Shown in pieces: positions 12,711 to 22,290 of a stretch of DNA of 64,000 nt. Numbering within the stretch: the stretch's first letter is position 1; each line of letters starts with the position of its first letter. This DNA is from Platycnemis pennipes (lineage: Eukaryota > Arthropoda > Insecta > Odonata > Platycnemididae): NCBI GenBank assembly GCA_933228895.1, contig OW121848.1, positions 134,992,615 through 135,056,614 on the forward strand, in the 5' to 3' direction. The position numbers were made by a program, and so were the translations under genes. The notes below the pieces were generated by a model. The model saw only the letters and a list, made by a program, of their open reading frames with translations. It was not told the DNA's origin and made no database searches.

Positions 12711-13142
12711 GAAGTCCTGGTCCATACTTTATATTTATACGTGAAGAGATCTCTGTAAGTATAGCAATTTTTCGGTTGGATGGGACGTTGGAGTATTCCT
12801 GACAGAATTTTGCACCACTCTTCTTCTATTTCCTGAATTCCTGCATCTCTTATCGACTGCCATCTCAAACGAAATGCCGCAAACGTTCTCAACCGTCGGT
12901 CACCCTGAATAACTTCAACTCATTCGAACCTATCCTTCTCAAGAAAATGTTAGCCCCTCCATTATAAGTACAGATGAAATATGAAAATATGCATGAAAAT
13001 ATTTGTCGTCAAATCTTTTCCTCAATATTTTCCTGCCCATATTAAGTACCAAGGAGTAAGCAAACTATAATTCCAGCTGAAGTTATATCCTTCTCTGTAC
13101 CAATGCTTCTACAATACCCGCGAGAAAGTATAGCGACTGGAA
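12711..13142. other. AT-rich stretch, nothing recognised
   Basis: No feature found. Confidence 0.3.
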
Positions 13143-13200
13143 GTCCCCCTGCCACACACCTTTATGGGTGGCTTTCTGGGTGTTACGTACTTGTAGATGA
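13143..13200 (+). mobile_element. LINE A/B-type 3' tail fragment
   Basis: CCCCCTGCCACACACC, a GGTGGCTT segment and a decayed GTAGATG repeat mark the terminal hairpin of the A/B LINE tail. One nucleotide is inserted and the GCAGGG arm is mutated. Confidence 0.7.
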
Positions 13201-13260
13201 TGTGTTCAGTAGTAGTAATATTTATTCGGGGAAGACGACCACTGGCTGACATTTGCATCA

Positions 13261-13330
13261 TTTAAGCTGAGGTTTAAGCTGAGGTTTAAGCTGAGGTTTA
13301 AGCTGAGGTTTAACCTGAGGTTTAATCATG
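13261..13330 (+). repeat. 12-bp tandem repeat, about 5 units
   Basis: The unit TTTAAGCTGAGG is repeated about five times without interruption, with one unit changed to TTTAACCTGAGG. A further isolated copy sits at about 13,350. The repeat lies inside or beside a decayed SINE fragment. Confidence 0.95.
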
Positions 13331-13354
13331 TAAGTAGGTATTTAAGCTGAGGAT

Positions 13355-13436
13355 TGAGCTTTCAGGGAATGGAGAAAGTTCTGAGAGAAATCCGACGGCG
13401 TTTGCCTGCTCTTAACGAAAGGGGCTAAGGGGACTC
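13355..13436 (-). repeat. SINE body fragment
   Basis: On the minus strand the sequence CGTTAAGAGCAGGC...ACGCCG...TTTCTCTC...CCATTCCC matches the central part of the SINE at 18,640-18,710. Head and tail are missing. Confidence 0.6.
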
Positions 13437-13529
13437 TGGTTAAACGTAACATCCTTCGACCGGAGTACTGTATTCTAAGTGATTCGTACTCAAAACTAAC
13501 GTAGAGTTTGGGATAACTTGTAAAAATAT

Positions 13530-13615
13530 CTGCCTCTGACGGGATTTAAACCCGCGCCCTCGGTACGGGTAATTATTACAATTATTTTGTTTTATCCACT
13601 GCGAATAAGTGCGCA
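13530..13615 (-). repeat. tRNA-like element (SINE head or tRNA pseudogene)
   Basis: The minus strand has a GTGGATAAAAC A-box-like segment and GCGGGTTTAAATCCCG, a good B box with a T-stem of four to five pairs. The anticodon arm does not fold cleanly, so I call a SINE head rather than a working tRNA. Confidence 0.4.
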
Positions 13616-14357
13616 TCAGCATTTACTAGTCATGGTGTCTTTATGTATTATCCCATTCATATGGTTCTTTCTGTTTTATGTTAAATGTTCTTGTGTAATG
13701 GTAAATGTTTATTATTATAATAAATATATTATATTTATACTTTACATAAATTATAAATATTTCGCTAAAATATTGAAATATCGTGCGATAAACTCACCTT
13801 AGATCCATGCTGATGTCCGATCCTCTTCAGCACTTGATGTTCCCAGCTGTATACCAATCCTTCATAAAGGGTGGTGGCGTGAGAAAAAACATATGGGGGA
13901 GATGAAGCATCCGTGTGCCATGCCGGGAAGTGGAGAATGCGGTTGCTTGGGGGGTTGGAAGGGGGAGAAAGGGGCGAGTGAAAAGGAGAAAGGGGGCATT
14001 TTTGGGAATTTCGGGGCGGGGAGGGTGTGCGAAGGGGGTTGTGCGGGGCGGAAGCGGAAGTGACGGTGGAATACAGCATTGGAGTCCGGCGGAAACGCTG
14101 TGATTGACTGTCTCCCGGAGCGTGGCCGAGACATGGGGGGTGGTACTTCCGAAGCAAGTGCGAGAAATGTGCGTTCGTCGGGTGGGAGGAGAGAGAGAGA
14201 TGCCTACTGCAGAGGATGGAAGTGGAATGTTTTGAATGATGCGAGGAAGAAAACGGAACGAATGATAGAGTTAACGATTAAATTTTTAAAAAATGTGAAC
14301 TGTTTAAATAGATGCGTACAGATGTTCATGAAATGGATTGACTGAGTGTCAAGCGAA
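13616..14357. other. Non-coding stretch with G-rich cluster
   Basis: The plus strand at about 13,949-14,050 carries about ten runs of three or more G with short spacers, a quadruplex-prone pattern. No supported gene. Confidence 0.5.
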
Positions 14358-14617
14358 GAATCTTGAGAGGAGTGAGAGAAAAGAGAAGTCTGCTGAGAAC
14401 TCTAAAAAGAAGATGAAACAACTTAATCGGCCATATCTTGAGACACGATGGCCTGATGAAGACAATCGTCGAGGGAAAAGTGAATGGAAAAGGCAAGTCT
14501 CGTATGAAATTTATGGAACAGGTTGTGAAGGATGTAAAAGGGAAGAATTAGATTAATATGAAGAGGTGGCCGATAGAAGAATCGAGAGGAGGGCTGCGTC
14601 AAACCAATCCTAGGATT

Positions 14618-14837
14618 AATTCTGAAGATTCGGGCGATATGGAGTGGAAGCTAAACGTGATAACACAGAAAGAAAAAACACGAGCTAAATCCACAAAAAT
14701 AAATTTTACTACGACCCGGGTTTCACTGTATTACAGCATCGAAGCGTCAGGTGACCTGACGATGCTGTAATACAGCGAATCCCGGGTCGTAGTAAAATTT
14801 ATTTTTGTGGATTTAGCTCGTGTTTTTTCTTTCTGTG
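14618..14837 (+). mobile_element. Foldback element with hammerhead-like cores (copy 1)
   Basis: Two near-perfect inverted arms (14,664-14,752 and 14,754-14,837) meet at CAGGT-G-ACCTG. The left arm has a 5-nt insertion near the centre. A 46-nt unpaired head (14,618-14,663) contains GAGTGGAAG. The element is flanked by CAATCCTAGGATT (14,605-14,617) and CAATCCAAGGATT (14,838-14,850), a 13-bp target duplication with one mismatch. Each arm carries a hammerhead-like core in opposite orientation. The architecture and long duplication are compatible with a Penelope-like non-autonomous element (inference). Confidence 0.75.
14753..14791 (+). ncRNA. Hammerhead-ribozyme-like motif, right arm of foldback 1
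   Basis: In order: CTGACGA (14,756-14,762), one extra T, stem II GCTGT/ACAGC with loop AAT (14,764-14,776), GAAT where GAAA is expected, CCCGGG, and GTC (14,786-14,788). The opposite arm keeps GAAAC but has a broken CTGA core. With an extra nucleotide before stem II and A15.1 changed, self-cleavage is doubtful for this copy. Confidence 0.4.
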
Positions 14838-14872
14838 CAATCCAAGGATTTTTGACCGATGATGATGATAAA

Positions 14873-15234
14873 TTTTCATACGAATAGAAATGGGCCAGTT
14901 CTTTGTGCTTAGCCTGAGAAATGACATTATTCAGGTGCAATTCAGGAATGCGATAAATTGTTCCTTTTTCAACATCATATCCCTTAAACTATTTTTGTAT
15001 GACTTATTTGTTTTTTTTTTTTTAATTTCTTGAGAAAATTTCAAAAAATTGGATTCTGTAGTACGCACCTCTTTCTGGTATATAGCTGGATATTGGGGCA
15101 TTGAATTATCGATTTATCCAAATTATTTGATCCGCGTGAAGTTTAGGTCTTTTTAGCGCTAAAGGATATTATGCAATCAGTATGTGATTCTCATCTGAAT
15201 TTTAGTCCGAGCCCTGCTTCACCAACCTGTTTCA
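14873..15234. other. AT-rich stretch, nothing recognised
   Basis: It contains a poly-T run near 15,010-15,024. No gene or repeat family recognised. Confidence 0.3.
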
Positions 15235-15310
15235 TGGCGCGGTAGTCTGGTCGTTAATGTGCCAGCCATATAAACGACTGCTTCTGGTTCAAATCCCTAA
15301 TGGGGCACGA
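15235..15310 (+). repeat. tRNA-like element, SINE head
   Basis: GGTAGTCTGGTCGTTAATGT resembles an A box and CTGGTTCAAATCCCTAA a B box at tRNA-like spacing, but acceptor and T stems do not pair. A related head lies on the minus strand at 18,290-18,385 (GTAGTCAGGACGGTTA), so this looks like a repeated SINE family rather than a single tRNA pseudogene. Confidence 0.5.
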
Positions 15311-17111
15311 ATACTATAGTTTTCTCAGGATTGAATAGTAGGTAGTTTAGATTTTGCAAAGTAACCCCAGTAGTTGGGAGGACCCAAAACCAGACAGTCC
15401 TAGCTCCTTCCTCCTCTACTTTTGTCGTCAATTTTGCTTATCATCGAGGCAATCGTTCGAATCGTCGAAGCTTCCGGTTGAAGATCCTACTTTAGCATGG
15501 AAGCCTATTCGACGTTTTCGCGCGCCGTCGGAAGTTCGCCCGCCAACCACTCCCGGTGATCGTCATTTTCCTCGGCTCCCCAATTCGACCCGCCGGAAGT
15601 CGTAATAACAGTCCCCGAGAGCCGTAATGGTTGTGCCGACGCCAGTCATTCACGATGATTCGTCCTTTTGTGCACCCTGCACGCGCGGAAGCTATCAATA
15701 AGGTGTTAGAAAGTGCGTGGATGGGAAATTTTGTTTGCGTTGAGAAAAAAAAACCTTCCCGGAGGGAGAAATAGGAAATCGGGGAGAAGAATGAACGCCT
15801 TATTCTTAAATGGGTGGTGATTATTTTTTAAAACCTGAAAGTAAAAGGATTCCCTCACACAAAAGCCTTATCTAACTGCTTTCAAACTGATATGAATTGT
15901 TTGTTCTCACATCTAAATATGCACAATGACCTCTAAGCCGTCGCAAAGGTGCGATTGAGGGAAAGAACAATTATCATGCATTCATTTACAGTTAATTTAA
16001 AGATAAAATAAAATTTTCCATCTACATATTGTCATACAAAAATACTAATCACTGCAAAAACTACCACTTGAGAGAAACAACGCTACTACTTTATAGAAGT
16101 ATAAGATATGGATTTCTCTTTTACTCTCATCTCCGTACTCACTCTTGATCCTTGAGAATATCACCCTGGTCGAAATTTTCGCATGTATTACATCTATTTA
16201 AACCAATCTTTACCTCAGTGCTGATAGTTAGATGTAATTTATGATTTTCGCCAAGTTTTATTTTAGTCATGACGAATATTTTGTTAGCCTAGGTGACTAA
16301 TGAATCTTGGCTTTGATCAATCACATAAAATTCATTCATTAATCAATTCATTAGTGTACTTAGGTTAAACTTCATGTGGCGGCAAATTCCCTGAAATCTT
16401 AAGAATTTCGTTAATGATGCTGAATTTTGCTAGTAATTCCAGTCACATAATTGCTAAAGAAGAGCTATTTTTCCTTTTAATAACTGTCATTGTCTCTCAA
16501 AATTGTAAAATATGAGCTCAATTCTATATTTTATGACGATGACTGGATCTCATATTTCTCCTGATTCAATTTTATCGACTAACATGGTAGCTCATATCCT
16601 TAAGATATAACGAATATTTAGTTCAGGCTCTAGAAAAAGGCAGTTGTACGATAGGTTGATTGTATCATAAAATACATTTCAAGCAATGTAGTAGGCATTC
16701 GTGGAACTTCCAACATTGACATTACAAATTTCGCCATAAGTCCGGGCCATTAGCAGAGCGAGGACTGACCTCAGGTTGGAATTGACCAGGAAAAGGTAGT
16801 ATGTAATTCGTGGAATTACATACGACCCTTTTCCAATGACACTTTTGCCCTTTTTCTTTAGCCTTAATACTATCACCTCTATTAGCTGCGAGAGACGAAA
16901 GTTTTTATAATAATATTTTTTTTCTGTGTTTCTCTAGCCTTCAACATTTCTTAGCTTTCCTCAATTGGAAGAACTCTTACATTACATTGATATACTCCAG
17001 TTTGCAGCCATTCGAAACGGAGTGGGATTTTAATTGAATATATGTCCCTCCAATTGACTCCTCACAGTTACGAAGATTTGGCCGTCAGGCGCCTGTGACC
17101 GCAGTCCCGTG
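15311..17111. other. Non-coding stretch
   Basis: A modest GC-rich block lies at about 15,480-15,690, and a perfect 11-bp hairpin at 16,799-16,823. No coding region or LINE tail recognised. Confidence 0.4.
16799..16823. repeat. Perfect 11-bp hairpin
   Basis: GTATGTAATTC and GAATTACATAC flank a GTG loop. Imperfect pairing (AAAAGG with CCTTTT) continues outward to about 16,791-16,832. Confidence 0.8.
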
Positions 17112-17597
17112 AACGGAGTCTTATATACATCTACGTCTACACGATACCCTGCAAGCCACCACGAGGGTGTGTGGCAGGGGGTGAAGATCACCAAGCATGC
17201 ACTACCGACATGCAAACAAGCAACTATAGGGTCACATGCAACTAGATTGTTAGTATTCATAGTATTTCAGGGATTAATACATGCATCATGCACTACAGAC
17301 TACTCTAAAATATTTCTCCTACCTATCCCTTTGCTATGCTGCCTATTCTGTTTCCTTATAGTACGGGGGAAAATGCCATTTTGAATCTATCAGTACGACA
17401 ATCTCTCTCTCTAATCTCGTTTATCTGATCGAATCTAGCGTAATACGCTGGTGTTTTTAATATGTGCCTAACATCTTCAGTAAAGCTATTCGATAGAAAT
17501 TTCTCTAATAGATTTATTCTGTACCTTAACCTACGCTTTGATAATGACTCCCACCCTAATTCTTGTATTAATTCTGAAACACTACTCAACTCTCTTT
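17112..17597 (-). mobile_element. LINE family B, 5'-truncated copy
   Basis: The minus strand carries the B 3' tail and about 80 codons of the ORF2 C-terminus, including VSELIQELGWESL, FTEDVRHILKTPAYYARFDQI and CRTDRFKMAF. The frame is open to a shifted end near 17,356. The copy is joined directly at its 5' junction to the tail of an A copy at 17,612, with only about 15 bp between. Confidence 0.85.
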
Positions 17598-17611
17598 TTC
17601 TCTCCACCCTT

Positions 17612-18175
17612 CTATCTATCTACATAATACCCTGCAAGCCACCAAAAAGGTGTGTGGCAGGGGGTGAACTCTCACCAAACATGCACTACATATCATGCAT
17701 AAAAAAGATTAGTACTTGTATAGGTACTGTTCAAATCTACGCTATTTAAAACAAGATAAAAATAGCAAAGCATACATGCAAAAACATGCTGTTAGTTGGG
17801 TTAGCTTTAAGTCCTTATACCAACATGCAGCTACCAATGTTATCCATTGCTACACTCGTACTAGATATATTTACCGTTATTCATATCCTTAATAGTACGA
17901 GGAAAAAAGGACATTTTGAATCTGTCAATTCGGCAATCTATTTCTCTAATTTTGTGATTATGGTCTAGTCTACCATAGTAAGTTGGGGTCCGCAAAATAT
18001 TTTTAACATCATCACTGAAAATATGGTCTTGGAATTTATTTATGAGATTAAGTCTAAATTTCAACCTGCGATCTGACAATGATTCCCAATTTAATTCATT
18101 TAATAGACTGGTTACGCTAATAAGGTTATCGTACCGTCCCTTTACAAATCTTGCTGATCTTCGCTGCACACGTTC
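17612..18175 (-). mobile_element. LINE family A, 5'-truncated copy
   Basis: The minus strand holds the hairpin tail, 3' UTR and about 100 ORF2 codons (RVQRRSARFVKGRYDN, LLNELNWESLSDRR, DDVKNILRTPTYYGRLDHNH, CRIDRFKMSFF). The coding part remains open. Its 5' junction is fused to a SINE tail fragment at 18,176. Confidence 0.88.
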
Positions 18176-18275
18176 CTTCCTCCGTTCCCAAAAAATCCTA
18201 CCATTACCCAATTACCCACCTATCCTATATGGCGCAAATGATCTCAGCTGTAGGTCGCCTCCCCTAAATAACCAA
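18176..18275 (+). repeat. SINE 3' end fragment
   Basis: CCTATCCTATATGGCGCAAATG and GGTCGCCTCCCCTAAATAAC match the last 100 bp of the complete SINE at 18,468-18,788, with a few mismatches. The rest of this SINE copy is missing. Confidence 0.8.
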
Positions 18276-18289
18276 CCAACCAGGGCGTT

Positions 18290-18385
18290 ATATATGCCCG
18301 AGGCGGAATATGAACACACAACTTTTAGGTTACCAGGCTGGCCCGTAACCGTCCTGACTACTATAACCGGCTTTTCACATAGCTA
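18290..18385 (-). repeat. tRNA-like SINE head
   Basis: Minus strand: GTTATAGTAGTCAGGACGG as A box, and TGTGTGTTCATATTCCGCC as B box. It is related to the head at 15,235. Confidence 0.45.
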
Positions 18386-18467
18386 CCGGTGATAGAATAT
18401 GAAGGATTATCTATGTATTGTCCATAACCAAAGTAACTACACCAGTTTATCATTTAGGATACTAGGT

Positions 18468-18788
18468 ATCGGGTTGGTGTGGTGACTAGAGTACTGGCCT
18501 CCCATCCCGAGAGTCCGGATTTGATTCCGGATCCGGTGGAGTTTTCAGCGGCAAACCAGTCCCTACTTGAGTGCCAAGTGGAGGGCATTTCAGGTTCAGT
18601 ACTCCGTCCGTCGGATGGGACGTTAAGCCGTGGTCTCCTTGGAGCCTGTCGTTAAGAGCAGGCTAATGCTAACGCCGGGTTTCTCTCCACTCTTCCTCCA
18701 TTCCCCGAAAACTCCTACCGTTACCTAGTTACCCACCTATCCTATATGGCGCAAATGGCCTCAGCTGTCGGTCGCCTCCCCTAAATAA
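18468..18788 (+). repeat. tRNA-derived SINE, apparently complete
   Basis: The head looks like a tRNA: GGTTGGTGTGGTGACTAGAG (A box region), then a T arm TCCGG-ATTTGATT-CCGGA with a perfect 5-bp stem (B box). The body contains CGTCGGATGGGACGTTAAGC, a segment I recognise as widespread in invertebrate SINEs, followed by GTTAAGAGCAGGCTAATGCT and a 3' end CTCCCCTAAATAACATAAC. Parts of this SINE recur at 13,355, 18,176, 40,840 and 46,318. RNA polymerase III promoter function is inferred from the boxes. Confidence 0.8.
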
Positions 18789-18819
18789 CATAACATATTA
18801 GGAGACTAGTTTTATCAGG

Positions 18820-18942
18820 GTTAGTAATATTATTTATTATCCTTTTTATGCAGGGTATGTAGTTCATGTTTGGTAAGAATTCACCCCCTGCCATACACCT
18901 TTATGGTGGCTTGCAGGGTATTATGTAGATTTAGATGTAACT
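18820..18942 (+). mobile_element. LINE family A, 3' tail fragment
   Basis: The last 120 bp of family A: TCCTTTTTATGCAGGGTATG, CACCCCCTGCCATACACC, GGTGGCTTGCAGGGTATTAT and GTAGATTTAGATG. Confidence 0.85.
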
Positions 18943-19429
18943 TGGTAGCAATACTTCCATAAGGAGTAGGCAATGAAGTTATAAATGTAGAGACACCAAA
19001 ATGATGAGACTGGAATGTATTTTCAGTAGAAAGATATCAAGATGCTTTTATGGTGGTTACGTATCCGGGAATCTTCATACAATTCTGCGAAAAACAATAT
19101 TTGTCTCTCGATTTCCTTTCCATCACTCGCTGCATTTATGGATACAAACCACGCGGGAATAGCATTTTATTTTCAGATCCGCATTTATCGGAGCGGCTTG
19201 CTCTTTTCGAGGTAAACATATTTGTGGCCTACTTCCAGCGATTTCATTTCGATTTGGAAAATTTTCCAACTTTGCGCACGGAGGTCAAGAACACCCCACA
19301 AATTCTCGCGTCCTACCGGCGATAATGAGTGATTGGGGCGAGAGTGATATTCAATTAGAAAAAAAGAGTAACTCCACCCAAAATACCTACTCATTCAAAG
19401 TGAAATATCGAACGCAGTAGTAATGAAGT
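18943..19429. other. Stretch with nothing recognised
   Basis: A 91-codon open frame (19,050-19,325) has no family resemblance; it may be chance. Confidence 0.3.
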
Positions 19430-20070
19430 AACTTGGCGTCAGCATCACAGTGGACGAGTCACGTGGGGAACACACATTAGAAGTAATTGAAGTAAGTCAT
19501 CGATTATCATTCGTAATTAGAGCCTTTTGAAAATGTAATAACAAAATATGGGAAAACTGCTAACTTTACCACATCTGGCCTCAAAAAAATACCCTGTGTG
19601 TGTGTAGAATTTATGCAAGGCAGGAATCAGAACGTATGCAGATTATAAGGGCTGGATTTTGGAAGGTGGATAGGAAGATTACATTATTGTAACCAGCATC
19701 TAGGACCTGGATGGGAATTGTATGAGACAGTGGATTACAATTGTTGAATGAATTTGTTTGATCAAATTTCAAACTGATATGACTTGCGATGATGTTATAA
19801 ACGTATGCAGAAAATTATTGGATTAAGTTCGTTTCAGTGAGGGAAATGAAGTAGAGAAAATGACTCGTATAAAGGTTTGATCTAGAATATCTTTATTACA
19901 GCAAAAAATAAGAGATTTTAATAGGTAAATTTTAAGATAAAACTAGAGAAATAGGTTTCAGGGTAGAAATTATATGCGAGAGCATTTTATCCACTTGCCA
20001 TTACGGAAAACATTATATTTATCTGAAATTACCAAGAAGATAATTAGGAATTAATAATGTAGATTTTAGT
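19430..20070 (+). pseudogene. Possible ancient LINE RT C-terminal relic
   Basis: Across several frames with stops, the plus strand reads as LGVSITVDESRGEH, then RLSFVIRAF and later a HYGKHYIYL-like end, the order seen after the FADD motif in CR1-like ORF2 proteins. Decay is heavy and the call rests on a few short matches. Confidence 0.35.
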
Positions 20071-21454
20071 CATTTAATGCATAGCTAAATGAATTCTGAA
20101 AGCAAATTTCAACTTTGTCATTTTTCTAAAATATCTCGATGCCATGTTGTGTAAAATGCGAAATTTGTGTTAATACTATTCACTTTTCTACATGCCATTA
20201 ATTTGTATTTGGGTATATGTTACATTTTCAGGTAGAACTTAGCATAACAAAATTAGCCGGTCGCAGAAGTAAGATTGGTTGTATGTCGACCGAACTGCCA
20301 AAAGGTCTCAGCTTTTAATGCCATTTCGTGCATATTAATTATGTTTGTCTTAGGATTAAATCTAACGTTAAGTTTGATTATACGTTGCAATATACCTAAC
20401 CTTGGGAGTCACAGCATCATTTAAACGTAATTAATACTGCTTCATAGTCATTATTAACTAACACAGCCATTCACACCTATCATAGTCAGTCCATTTCGTG
20501 ATTTTTTATAGTGTAACACATTTAGCCAAATTACTAATCAATGATTCATTTTGTAACAAATTGTGGCGTGGTTGTTTATTTTCAATGCAGTGAATACTAA
20601 CTGGAAAAATTACTCGGTTGAGGTCCGGAATGAAACATTCAGATGTGATTACAAGACGTTGTTTGAAATTTAAACATAGTAATTTGGTAATTCTAGAGAA
20701 AAAGGTATGAAAATTGAGCATTGGTAGTAAGGTATCATATACGACAGGTGAAGTAGTTTTCAAATTCTAGTCGCGTAAAATAATGTGTAGGATTGTGAAT
20801 GAGATGATAACGATATAAGGGGAAGAATTTCTTTGACTAAAGAGACGTGCGCAGGAGGAGAATTCTTGTGACGAAAATCTTGAGCAAAAAAAAAGTACGT
20901 TAAGAGCTTGACGTGAAAGAAGAACGAGGCCTGGACTCTAGGCAGGGGTAAAAAAAGATGGCGGCTTTTGGGATGTGGGAGAGAAAGGAGGGGCAAAAAT
21001 ATGTCGGATATTATTCCAAGGCTAATTAGGGGTAACAGACTAGTAATGGAACAATGGTATTTCGCAGGCTAAGAGCTAAGGGAAGAGGATGATAAATATA
21101 TAACATTTATTTAAAGAGCAAAGAGTGAACAAATATATATGTTAACGGGAAAAGGTTGATAAGGAGCCCCATGGAAATCCTTATTCAAGAAAGAGTTGAG
21201 CTGCTCCATCAAAAACTACGCCTAACTGGTTAAAGCCTTAATAGTTAGTGAGCAGGGTCCAATCTGTTTTAGCAACAATGTCATTTTTAGTAACTATACG
21301 TGAAGGAGAACATTGCTGCAGATTCTGATTTAGAGACCAAAACCGTTGGTATCGTGTGCATTAATGTACAGTAGAAATAAGAATGCTATGCTATTATTAA
21401 ATCACGAATGCTTGAAAAAAATTCGATCCTGGTTCATTCTGCAGGATATTATAT
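20071..21454. other. AT-rich stretch, nothing recognised
   Basis: No coding region, tail or tRNA-like element identified. Confidence 0.4.
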
Positions 21455-22290
21455 CTATATCTACGCAATACCAAAAGTGAAGGGGAAGAATGGAAAAGGC
21501 AGGCCTCGTATGAGTTACATAGAACAGGTCGTAAAGGACGTGAAAGAGAGGAACTACGTGTATATGAAGAGGTTGGCCGATAGAAGAATCGAGTGGAGGG
21601 CTGCGTCAAACCAATCCAAGGATTGTTGACCCTTGATGATGATGATGACGTAATACCATGTAAGCCACCGCGTGGGTGTGTGGCAGGAAGTGATGCAAAC
21701 ATGCATTTTTGATATGAAACTAGGGTACTACATGGAAATACGTTAGATAATAGAAACTCATGCAGCTAGAGGGTTACTATCTAGATATTAATAAAGGGAC
21801 TATTGCTTAAAATAGCATTTATCTAAATAGGTATATTTATGTGTATTTATCTATCGTGCAAGAGTTAGTAATGTTAATGCTTGAATCATACACTACTGGC
21901 AACTCAAACTTTATTTCACCTACCTGTCCCCTTGCTATTCTTCCTATTATGTTCTCTTATGTTACGTGGGAATAATGGCATTTGAGATCTACCGGTGAGA
22001 GAGTCTATCACTCTAATCTTATTTGTCTGGTCAAATCTAGTATAATACGCAGGGGTTCTTAATGTGTATCTAACATATTCAGTAAGTCTATCCATTTTCA
22101 ATTTCTGCAGGAAATTAAATCGGTACTTTAACCTACGATATGATAATGATTCCAAACCTAATCCTCCCATTTATTCTGATACACTATTAAACCTATCGTA
22201 ACACCCTATAGTAAACCTAGCTGAACTATGCTGCACACTGTCTAGCTCTTTGATCCAGCCCAATTCATTCGGATCTCATATACTAGCTGC
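21455..22290 (-). mobile_element. LINE family B copy, interrupted by a C fragment
   Basis: The minus-strand B tail begins at 21,455 (TATCTACGCAATACC), is broken at 21,472 and resumes at 21,648 with the hairpin and 3' UTR, then ORF2 C-terminal codons (LESLSYRRLKYRFN, YVRYTLRTPAYYTRFDQTNK). It ends near 22,290 in the HLEYAAS-type motif. Several stops make it inactive. Confidence 0.85.
21473..21647 (+). mobile_element. LINE family C 3' fragment with target duplication
   Basis: 175 bp encoding GKNGKGRPRMSYIEQVVKD, MKRLADRRIEWRAASNQS, a stop and a (GAT)n tail. It is flanked by ACGCAATACC (21,463-21,472) and ACGTAATACC (21,648-21,657), a 10-bp target duplication with one mismatch. It sits in the 3' hairpin of the inverted B copy, so C moved after that B insertion. 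Confidence 0.88.

Larger units (their letters stand above)
14358..14872 (+). pseudogene. LINE family C 3' fragment, interrupted by a foldback element
   Basis: The plus strand encodes pieces of the C-terminal region of family C: ILRGVREKRSLLRTL, IGHIL..DGLMKTIVEGKVNGK, then MEQVVKDVK and ESRGGLRQTNP. Stops and frameshifts are present. The element is split at 14,605-14,617 by a 220-bp foldback insertion and resumes at 14,838 with CAATCCAAGGATT and the (GAT)n tail to about 14,872. The split point carries a 13-bp duplication, so the foldback inserted into an already resident C copy. Confidence 0.75.

Noticed and set aside
15235..15310. Working tRNA gene
   Set aside because: A and B boxes are present but the acceptor and T stems do not pair, and a related copy exists at 18,290; a SINE head is more likely.
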